Below, in pieces: positions 1 through 5,387 of a stretch of 5,616 nucleotides of DNA. The notes beneath the pieces were generated by a model that had not been told where the DNA came from, did not search any database, and worked only from the letters and a program-made list of their open reading frames with translations. Every line of letters begins with the position of its first letter. The first letter of the stretch is position 1. Origin of the DNA: Promethearchaeota archaeon (GTDB lineage Archaea; Asgardarchaeota; Lokiarchaeia; Sigynarchaeales; SOKP01); contig WJIN01000297.1 of the NCBI GenBank assembly GCA_014730295.1, positions 1 to 5,616 on the forward strand. Direction: 5' to 3'. The position numbers were made by a program, and so were the translations under genes.

Positions 1-1
1 A

Positions 2-107
2 TGCAGAGAGTGGGATTTGAACCCACGAACCCCTATGAGACTAGAGCCTCGGTCTAGCGCCGCTAGCCACCCGATTAGGTGTTTTGGCCAGGCTTGGCGA
101 TCTCTGC
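2..107 (-). tRNA. tRNA-Leu (anticodon GAG), D-arm interrupted by about 21 nt
   Basis: A class II tRNA read on the minus strand. The 7-bp acceptor stem GCAGAGA/TCTCTGC (101-107 with 3-9) is perfect and the discriminator is A (position 2), as expected for leucine. The T-arm is GTGGG-TTCAAAT-CCCAC (10-26). The anticodon stem CTAGA/TCTAG encloses the loop CCGAGGC (46-52), giving anticodon GAG at 48-50, which reads CUC/CUU leucine codons. The long variable arm TCTCATAGGGGTTC (27-40) fits leucine. The 5' D-arm half GCCAAGCCTGGCCAAA keeps U8, A14, G15 and the G18G19 pair. Its partner GGC lies at 59-61, after 21 surplus bases (62-82) that a normal tRNA-Leu lacks; without them the molecule would be 85 nt. 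No CCA is encoded. Position 33 is C rather than the near-universal U. It could be an intron-containing functional gene or a decaying tRNA. Family and isotype are fairly secure; functionality is not. Confidence 0.85.
62..82 (-). other. Extra segment in tRNA D-arm, candidate non-canonical intron
   Basis: These 21 bases lie between the conserved D-loop end CCAAA and the 3' D-stem strand GGC. If they are removed, a standard archaeal tRNA-Leu D-arm is restored (GCC/GGC stem, insertion between about positions 22 and 23). The segment can form its own small hairpin, CACC with GGTG. I could not draw a convincing bulge-helix-bulge motif of the kind cut by the archaeal splicing endonuclease, so 'intron' is an inference from the alignment with normal tRNA geometry. 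The exact edges are uncertain by a base or two. Confidence 0.5.
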
Positions 108-148
108 ATATAAACAAAAGAGTGTTTCAAGGCAAAAATTAATCGTGA

Positions 149-158
149 TTTTTATAGT
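149..158 (-). promoter_or_regulatory. Candidate TATA box for the tRNA gene
   Basis: Read on the minus strand this is ACTATAAAAA, ending about 41 bases before the tRNA 5' end at 107. Archaeal TATA boxes sit about 25 bases before the start site, so a precursor with a leader of roughly 15-20 nt would be made. No strong BRE is visible in front of it. The spacer is very AT-rich, so chance matches are likely. Confidence 0.35.
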
Positions 159-159
159 T

Positions 160-165
160 AAAAAA
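160..165 (-). terminator. Possible T-tract terminator after the polymerase gene
   Basis: On the minus strand a run of six T follows GG, about 96 bases after the polymerase stop codon. Archaeal termination often uses U-rich tracts without a strong hairpin. It is the longest minus-strand T-run in this spacer. A weak 5-bp hairpin (ccatt/aatgg, 225-239) lies nearer the gene but has no T-tract after it. The call is tentative. Confidence 0.25.
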
Positions 166-215
166 CCTTAATTAATTTTATAATAGTATAAATACTCCAA
201 ACCTTAATTAATTTT
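163..215. repeat. 17-bp direct repeat, two copies 36 bp apart
   Basis: The 17-mer aaaccttaattaatttt occurs exactly at 163-179 and again at 199-215. Each copy contains the palindrome ttaattaa. The 19 bases between them hold a small inverted repeat, agtat-aa-atact (185-196). An inverted 8-base fragment, aattaagg, recurs at 250-257. The repeats lie between the polymerase stop codon and the tRNA promoter region. Function is unknown; they could be a regulatory site or the product of a local duplication. Confidence 0.7.
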
Positions 216-260
216 TTACCTATTCCATTAGAGAAATGGTTTAATAGTGAATTAAGGAAT

Positions 261-3200
261 TTAAAAAAAGTCTGATAATTTTTGCTGTTTTATACGGGGA
301 TTATTCGTGAGACTGGTTACATAATCCTCAATAAGTTCCATTCGCTGGCACGTATACTCATCAAGATTAAACTCTTCGCATAATTTCAACGCACGCGGAA
401 TATATTTTTCAATTCCACCTCGATTTACCGTGAGAATGACATTCCCTCCGCATTTAGGACACTTACCCATATTTGATAAAGGAGGTCGGCGGTATTTGGT
501 ATTGCATTTGACGCACCGAAATTCTTGCAGGGCAAATTTTCTGAGATTTCCCAAGATATCTGGATTGAAATGACTGGATAAAATCTTTTTTGCCACTGCT
601 TTCGCCTCAACCGACTGGATAATTTTCGCTAGATGTAGTTGTGCCTCGATTTTTTCGTCCATTGACTCGTGTAATTTATAGGCAGTCGTCGTGGGACCAG
701 CATTGATATTATCGGTCGGAATATTATAGCCGATATGTTCATATTGACCTTCCGTACCCAAACGATTCTTTACCAAATCCATTATCTCTTCTATTTCGTT
801 TGGAGAAGCATAGCGCTCTGTAGCCTCATAAAATTCCAATGGATACTGAAATAATGTATCTACATTATGTGCTTCCGTATCTATCTCTTTCGGGTCTAAA
901 AATGTACCAATAACCAGTGTCGCATCCATTCTTCCACCTATCTTACTGGGAAGATAATGACGAGAGAAATTGAGCAACGGATCTAAGAGAAGCATTATAC
1001 CATCCTCGTCACCATCACACTGATGGGTCATTATATTCTCATTTACTAGTATCGTATGATATTTTTCTGCATTTAATGAATATATAAATCCTTCTTTCGG
1101 AGGTATTTCCTTAATTTTCCTTATTCCTAATAGTTTATGATTTTTATAGGTTTCTTCAGGTCGAAGATTCTTAATTTTTATGATGTTTTTTAAACCTTCT
1201 GATTTTCTAATTGAAGTAAAATTAATTCTTTTTTGAAATTTAAAGACATTCTCTCCCTGGATCCTTAAGAAATATTCAACTTTATCATTTCGTGTATAAC
1301 GGGAAATGGCACTAAAAATACCAAATCGTAATAACATTAAGTCTAAATCGTGAATTAGTCTCGAACTAAATGAGCTACAAACCACGGTTTTATGGCAGAT
1401 ATCGAGACCCCCTCCTCCACTGAAATAAGCTGCTAAAAGATATGTTATCTTTTCTTTTGGAAATTTATAAAAAAGTGCTGGAATCCCTTTGAGTCGTGCT
1501 TTATTCTTAAATTTCAAAATATCCTTGAAAAAATGATATAGCACTCTATTTGAAATTGTAATTTTGTTTTCATTAACATAAGGACCAATTACTTCTCCAA
1601 ATGAACTTTTGATCGAATCTAGCATCTCATTTCTGAGACCATTCTTACTTACAGCTAAATCGATGTGATAACCATCATGGTATTTTCTATAAAAACCTTC
1701 TGCTAAGTAATATCCGCAGATTTTCATCAATGATTCATCAACTGGGATAAATCTTTTTATTTTTGTGTGATCTTGCTTAAATCCAAGGCAACAGTCTGGG
1801 ATCTCTTTAATTGAGAGATTATGCAAATTCAAGAGGCGGACTAAAACCTTAAATGGAATTGAATCACATGAACCATAATAATTATTTAACGTCTTTTTAT
1901 TGATTTGTAATCTTTCCGCTGTTTTTTTTAGACCCAAAATTGAGATTAGGTTATGAACAAAATCCTTTATATCTCTGACCATTAGATCTTTCCAAATATC
2001 TTTAAATTTCTCTTTTCTAAACTCATAGATAAGATCAAATTGTTTCTTATCTTCAATTGGGAATTCCAGAGAGGGAAGCAGAAATTTATCCGTTTTTTTA
2101 ACATTAAACGCTTTTTTCTCGATAAGCTCTCCGTTGGAATATACAATAACTGGATGATCTAAGGTGGTTTGAAAACTGCGTCCGTCGAATAATTTAAATT
2201 TTATTAACTTTTTGTAATATGGAATTTTAATGATATTTTTAATATTGGTTCTTCGAACTTTGGCCGATTCTTTATCAAAGGAATAAACTTGAATATTTTC
2301 ATCGCATTTTTCTTTTACATAAGCCATTTTATCAAAATATTCTTCTTTAAAATGAATTTCATAAAGATTTTTTAAACTTAATTTTTTAACTTTATTATTA
2401 AAATCTATGAGAATTTCTGTATCACCGGGAAAACAATTTCTCCGCTTCGAAGCATGCCAGAATGGATGAGCGTAGATGGATCGTGCAGGACTGAATCCAA
2501 TTATCCTACCGATGATTCCAGCGCTTGTATGGGGTGCTAACCCAACTACCAAATGCCCTATCAGATCGGATTTGGAATCCACATGATAATAGCGAGGCAT
2601 CTGATAAAAGAGGTCTAATTCGTCATCCAAGAAATTGGCGACTTTTACCAGATACTCGGCGCAATCATCCGATAATATTACATCTTGAACTTTTATCTCT
2701 ATAATTTGATCCCGAGAGTGAAGTGCTTCTCCTTTGTAGTCGTGGGTGTATCCTAGGTCTCTTAATTTTTGTAAGGATATTCCTATCTCACTCGGTTTAA
2801 AATGGGTAAGAGGGATATCTGTAGCGTCGTATCGGATCTCAGCGGTTTTATAAACTAGTACCCCATTTTTTGCCCTAAGGATGCCTTTTTCTATGGGTTC
2901 TGGCACCTTATATCGGTTTGTAAGCCCAAAAATTCCCTTCATCTTGTCCGGAAGTGTAAGATTTAAGGATTTCGTGATTTTTCTGAGGTGTTTGTCGATA
3001 TTGAAGAGTGCCTCTTCTGAATAATTTAATCTGGTTTGACATTGAGGACATTCTTCATAGCCCGTATCGAATAATTTACGACATTTGATGCATATTTTTT
3101 GTAATTGGGTATGTGTTTCGCAATTTGAACATTTATTAAAAATCGTAACTTTGCCACAATTTAGACATTTTTTTCTACATACATCAATCTTTACTTTTCG

Positions 3201-5117
3201 GAGCTCCAGAGCTTTTTCCACGAGACGAGAGTTGCCCACTTCATCGCTGAGGGGAAAAAGGGTATGAATCCCCTTCATACTTTTCCGTTCCGATTTTTCA
3301 GGTCGCCCCATACGCGATCCCATGTAATAGGGGGCTTTATTTTTTATTTTGATTGAACTTTGTTTGTAAAAATAAGAAAAAACCGTAAGATCCTCATCGG
3401 TTTCAATGATGTTTGGATTTTTTAAATTAAAAATCTCAATATATACCGAATCCATTGCCTTACTGAAATAGATAGAATCTTCTTTTACTTTATGAATTAT
3501 TAGAGCTTTTTCTAAGATCTTTTTAATCTCTTGTTCATTTTTCAATTCGATCGTGTTATCGGACTTTGAATATGCTTTATGTAATGCTTTATGTAGTCGT
3601 TTTACCTCATCTAATGAAAGATTTCCCCAAAAATCCGTATAAGTTGGATGCAAGGGAACGTTTAAATCCATTGAAATCTTTAGAGCGTGTTCTGCCGTAG
3701 GGATGTTAGAGAATGGATTCTTCACAAACTCCTCCAATTTAGGACTTTCAATTTTTCGCTCCTCCATTGCCTTTTTGAGATCGAGAGCCCACCACTCTTC
3801 TACATAGCCAGAAGGAAGCAACTTATGATTATTTTCGGCAAATTCTCCATATCCAAATAATATATCCCCAAGAAATAGGATCTTCTCGATTTTGGGAAAT
3901 GCTTTCTCAGCCATCTGCATTGAACTAATTTTTATCACATCACCATCTTTCAATTTGACGATTGGCGGTTCTATGGCAGAGACAGGGCAGATACTCGTAC
4001 TTTTTCCAGGTCTCTCTATGCGTAGTTGAGTTCCGATCGCAACAAAATTATCCAACAGAACCATCGTTGCGGGATGAAATCCTCCTGCGGCAAGTCCGGT
4101 ATTCCTTGATCGACCATATCGTATTCTATGACCCCCAATTTTTGAAGGATAGCTAAAGACAGGTCTTCCTGCAATAATATCAGCTACATATTTTGAGTTA
4201 GGAGCTATTTTATTGTTATTATGGTTCGCTTCTTGATTTTTTTCTTTTTTATCTTGATCAGAATCCTTTTGGGCTACTTTCTTTAACTCCTTTAACCATT
4301 CCCACCCTTCAAGATTCATTTTGTTTGCAATTTTGAGGAGTTTAGGTGCTTTAAGCAAAATCCCATCATTCAAGACTAAACATGCGCCTCCTCTAATACT
4401 GTTGGTTTCAACACGCGGTAGATCTCTAAATGCCGAGACTTCTTCATTTTCCGTGGAATCTCCATTTATTTCTATAGGTAAGTGATCAACAGCAAAACGT
4501 ATCTCATTGTTAGAAGAGGGATATTGTAAATGTACTCTTCGGTCATATAACTTTACCTCTTCCACATATCTTCCAATTTCTCCATCTGTTGCTTTATATT
4601 TGGGAATATTTGATTTTCTTCTAACAAAATCTGCGATAAGTACACATAATCCCGCCGTCGTCCCTCCTGCAGCACGTATCGGTCCCGCAAAGTATAATGA
4701 GAGATATTTTTTCCCCTCATGATCGGTCCGTATCGAAATTTTTGAAATCCCTTCAAGAGGTGCGCTGACGACACCCATGGTTTTAATGGCGAGTCCCACT
4801 CTAATTGCTCTATCAACACGGTCATTTAAATCTTCAATGTTTCCAATTTTCTTATCTAAAATATCAGATACAACTTTAAATACAATTTCATCATCAGTTT
4901 TTCCTTTTTCTTTCAAAGTTCTGATTACGTTCGCCACTCCTTTCGGTCCAACTAATTTTTCAACTCTTCCAGCTAAATCTTTTGCTTGGGGAGATTCGAT
5001 ATATTTTTCGGGATCTAAACCTTGCTCACGAGCTTGATTTGCGATACGATAACAATTATCCACTTCCTTTTGAATCTCTTCCATATATCGATTCATTTCC
5101 TCGCTCATCTCAACCAT
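261..5117 (-). CDS. polC: DNA polymerase D large subunit DP2, with intein
   Basis: Catalytic subunit of the archaeal replicative polymerase PolD; it extends primers at the fork together with exonuclease subunit DP1. Residues are numbered from the ATG at 5117. The N-terminal DP2 block (PQAKDLAGRVEKLVGPKGVA) is followed by YFAGPIRAAGG (142-152), GRPVFSYPSKIGGHR (from 317) and the conserved segment 844-894 ending WHASKRRN. Two four-Cys zinc modules are C651/C654/C663/C666 and C676/C679/C690/C693; a third near the end is C1535/C1538/C1553/C1556. The catalytic DxD is D1368/D1370 in CDGDED. Residues 895-1366 are an intein, so the mature protein is 1146 aa, in the usual DP2 range. A lysine/asparagine-rich stretch (284-303) is probably a flexible loop. 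The last eight residues, QQKLSDFF, form a PCNA-binding box. An in-frame TTG at 5126 is only one base from the Shine-Dalgarno, so the ATG at 5117 is preferred. A later ATG at 5108 is also possible. Confidence 0.96.
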   Translation of the reverse strand: MVEMSEEMNRYMEEIQKEVDNCYRIANQAREQGLDPEKYIESPQAKDLAGRVEKLVGPKGVANVIRTLKEKGKTDDEIVFKVVSDILDKKIGNIEDLNDRVDRAIRVGLAIKTMGVVSAPLEGISKISIRTDHEGKKYLSLYFAGPIRAAGGTTAGLCVLIADFVRRKSNIPKYKATDGEIGRYVEEVKLYDRRVHLQYPSSNNEIRFAVDHLPIEINGDSTENEEVSAFRDLPRVETNSIRGGACLVLNDGILLKAPKLLKIANKMNLEGWEWLKELKKVAQKDSDQDKKEKNQEANHNNNKIAPNSKYVADIIAGRPVFSYPSKIGGHRIRYGRSRNTGLAAGGFHPATMVLLDNFVAIGTQLRIERPGKSTSICPVSAIEPPIVKLKDGDVIKISSMQMAEKAFPKIEKILFLGDILFGYGEFAENNHKLLPSGYVEEWWALDLKKAMEERKIESPKLEEFVKNPFSNIPTAEHALKISMDLNVPLHPTYTDFWGNLSLDEVKRLHKALHKAYSKSDNTIELKNEQEIKKILEKALIIHKVKEDSIYFSKAMDSVYIEIFNLKNPNIIETDEDLTVFSYFYKQSSIKIKNKAPYYMGSRMGRPEKSERKSMKGIHTLFPLSDEVGNSRLVEKALELRKVKIDVCRKKCLNCGKVTIFNKCSNCETHTQLQKICIKCRKLFDTGYEECPQCQTRLNYSEEALFNIDKHLRKITKSLNLTLPDKMKGIFGLTNRYKVPEPIEKGILRAKNGVLVYKTAEIRYDATDIPLTHFKPSEIGISLQKLRDLGYTHDYKGEALHSRDQIIEIKVQDVILSDDCAEYLVKVANFLDDELDLFYQMPRYYHVDSKSDLIGHLVVGLAPHTSAGIIGRIIGFSPARSIYAHPFWHASKRRNCFPGDTEILIDFNNKVKKLSLKNLYEIHFKEEYFDKMAYVKEKCDENIQVYSFDKESAKVRRTNIKNIIKIPYYKKLIKFKLFDGRSFQTTLDHPVIVYSNGELIEKKAFNVKKTDKFLLPSLEFPIEDKKQFDLIYEFRKEKFKDIWKDLMVRDIKDFVHNLISILGLKKTAERLQINKKTLNNYYGSCDSIPFKVLVRLLNLHNLSIKEIPDCCLGFKQDHTKIKRFIPVDESLMKICGYYLAEGFYRKYHDGYHIDLAVSKNGLRNEMLDSIKSSFGEVIGPYVNENKITISNRVLYHFFKDILKFKNKARLKGIPALFYKFPKEKITYLLAAYFSGGGGLDICHKTVVCSSFSSRLIHDLDLMLLRFGIFSAISRYTRNDKVEYFLRIQGENVFKFQKRINFTSIRKSEGLKNIIKIKNLRPEETYKNHKLLGIRKIKEIPPKEGFIYSLNAEKYHTILVNENIMTHQCDGDEDGIMLLLDPLLNFSRHYLPSKIGGRMDATLVIGTFLDPKEIDTEAHNVDTLFQYPLEFYEATERYASPNEIEEIMDLVKNRLGTEGQYEHIGYNIPTDNINAGPTTTAYKLHESMDEKIEAQLHLAKIIQSVEAKAVAKKILSSHFNPDILGNLRKFALQEFRCVKCNTKYRRPPLSNMGKCPKCGGNVILTVNRGGIEKYIPRALKLCEEFNLDEYTCQRMELIEDYVTSLTNNPRIKQQKLSDFF
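264..287 (-). other. C-terminal PCNA-interacting (PIP) box of DP2
   Basis: The final eight codons give QQKLSDFF, which matches the PIP consensus (Gln, two free, aliphatic, two free, two aromatics) and sits at the extreme C-terminus. PolD is known to bind PCNA through a C-terminal PIP motif of the large subunit. The motif supports an intact 3' end and a functional clamp-bound polymerase. Confidence 0.85.
1407..1439 (-). other. Second LAGLIDADG motif, catalytic Asp replaced by Gly
   Basis: The codons read LLAAYFSGGGG, at intein residues 333-343. Aligned with the LAGLIDADG pattern, and with the YFSGDGG form common in archaeal inteins, the metal-binding Asp should be at intein residue 341. The codon there (1413-1415) is GGA, glycine. 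The flanking helix residues are preserved, so the fold was probably kept while the active site was lost. Motif 1 (1695-1730) keeps its Glu. Confidence 0.8.
1824..1928 (-). other. Helix-turn-helix-like segment inside the intein
   Basis: Intein residues about 170-204 read KKTAERLQINKKTLNNYY and then a second helix-like stretch, VLVRLLNL. The pattern 'K-TAE-L-I---T-NNY' resembles the helix-turn-helix of phage-repressor-type DNA-binding domains. It lies between the N-terminal splicing region and the first LAGLIDADG motif. Extra DNA-contact modules are known in archaeal inteins, where they help recognise the homing site. The assignment rests on pattern only. Confidence 0.5.
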
Positions 5118-5126
5118 TCTGAACAA

Positions 5127-5134
5127 ACCTCTCT
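5127..5134 (-). promoter_or_regulatory. Shine-Dalgarno of the DP2 gene, decides the start
   Basis: On the minus strand AGAGAGGT is followed by nine bases and then ATG (5117-5115). This is a good match to the archaeal anti-SD pairing GAGGTGA and supports the ATG at 5117. The TTG at 5126 would be one base away from it, which is too close. The ATG at 5108 would be 18 bases away, which is too far. Confidence 0.65.
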
Positions 5135-5171
5135 AAAATTTTTGAAGATCATATTCCATACTTATATTATG

Positions 5172-5178
5172 TTATAAA
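5172..5178 (-). promoter_or_regulatory. Candidate TATA box for the DP2 gene
   Basis: The minus strand reads TTTATAA within GATTTATAAC, about 55 bases before the ATG at 5117. A start site about 25 bases downstream would leave a leader of roughly 30 nt containing the Shine-Dalgarno. No strong BRE is visible, and several other AT-rich stretches nearby could serve instead. Confidence 0.4.
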
Positions 5179-5290
5179 TCGAAATCATCATTAAACTCTA
5201 ATTATTAATGGATTAAGTTTCTTTTAATATCGAAAGAGATAGCCGAAATCTTGATTTATTCTGAATAATATTAATCTTTCTCTCTCTCCA

Positions 5291-5298
5291 TATTTAAA
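5291..5298 (+). promoter_or_regulatory. Candidate TATA box for the DP1 gene
   Basis: TATTTAAA lies 89 bases before the DP1 start codon and overlaps the left arm of the 11-bp inverted repeat. If used, transcription would begin near 5320, at the right end of the palindrome, leaving a leader of about 65-70 nt that contains the 7-bp hairpin. A 15-base all-pyrimidine run (5275-5289) precedes it, which is unlike a purine-rich BRE. AAATAATAAAA (5326-5336) is an alternative. Confidence 0.3.
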
Positions 5299-5320
5299 GA
5301 AAAAGATATTTTTTCTTTAA
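5294..5320. repeat. Perfect 11-bp inverted repeat in divergent promoter region
   Basis: The left arm ttaaagaaaaa (5294-5304) and right arm tttttctttaa (5310-5320) are exact reverse complements around a 5-base spacer, gatat. It lies between the two head-to-head polymerase genes and overlaps the best TATA-like element of the plus-strand gene. As DNA it could be the operator of a dimeric regulator. As RNA it would form an A/U-rich hairpin. The base composition makes some palindromes expected by chance, but 11 perfect pairs is long. Confidence 0.7.
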
Positions 5321-5334
5321 TAAGAAATAATAAA

Positions 5335-5353
5335 ACTATGTCTTCAACATAGT
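5335..5353. repeat. Perfect 7-bp inverted repeat before the DP1 gene
   Basis: The arms actatgt (5335-5341) and acatagt (5347-5353) flank a 5-base spacer, cttca. The element begins 53 bases before the start codon, so it probably lies in the 5' leader or just at the start site. It has the same spacer length as the larger repeat 15 bases upstream. It could be a regulator site or an mRNA hairpin; nothing shows which. Confidence 0.55.
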
Positions 5354-5387
5354 AATTATTGAATATTAATACAAGGGAATTGAACTA

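Larger units (their letters stand above)
1020..2435 (-). mobile_element. Intein with LAGLIDADG domain in DP2 (472 aa)
   Basis: An in-frame self-splicing element. Intein numbering starts at Cys1 (codon 2433-2435). Block A is CFPGDTEIL (1-9). Block B is TLDH, with T91 and H94. A helix-turn-helix-like stretch lies near 170-204. LAGLIDADG motif 1 is CGYYLAEG (240-247, acidic E246). Motif 2 is AAYFSGGGG (335-343). Block E follows (LMLLRFGI). Block F is YSLNAEKYHTILVNE with H460, and the C-terminus is NIMTHQ with penultimate H471 and terminal Q472. The next residue is Cys, the extein nucleophile. The insertion site RRN|CDGDED is a known intein site in PolD of Pyrococcus and halophiles, and a C-terminal Gln is known for the Pyrococcus abyssi intein there. 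All splicing residues are present, so splicing is likely. Motif 2 has Gly where the second catalytic Asp is expected, so endonuclease activity is doubtful. The DNA is AT-richer than the flanks in sampled blocks (12, 20 and 32% GC against 37 and 45%). Confidence 0.95.

Noticed and set aside
62..107. A bulge-helix-bulge splice motif defining the tRNA intron
   Set aside because: The best pairings (CACC/GGTG with flanking GCC/GGC) leave a five-base bulge on one side and only a tetraloop on the other, so no canonical motif could be drawn; I report the insertion without it.
163..215. A CRISPR array or remnant
   Set aside because: There are only two 17-bp copies, the sequence is low-complexity AT-rich, the spacer is 19 bp, and no cas genes are visible.
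225..239. Hairpin ccatt-agaga-aatgg as a terminator of the DP2 transcript
   Set aside because: The stem is only 5 bp and AT-rich, and no T-tract follows it in the direction of transcription.
4209..4268. The Lys/Asn/Asp-rich stretch of DP2 (residues 284-303) as a second inserted element
   Set aside because: It is short and in frame, lacks any intein block, and looks like an ordinary flexible loop between conserved segments.
4553..4825. A 90-codon open frame on the minus strand in another phase
   Set aside because: It lies wholly inside the strongly supported DP2 gene, has no ribosome-binding site that stands out, and its product looks like a frame-shifted reading of conserved DP2 sequence.
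3085..5037. Several plus-strand open frames of 60-86 codons opposite the DP2 gene
   Set aside because: They are antisense shadows of a conserved gene, with odd composition and no recognisable domains.
5118..5126. TTG at 5126 as the DP2 start, adding three residues
   Set aside because: The ribosome-binding site ends one base before it, whereas the ATG at 5117 has proper spacing and the family does not need the extra residues.
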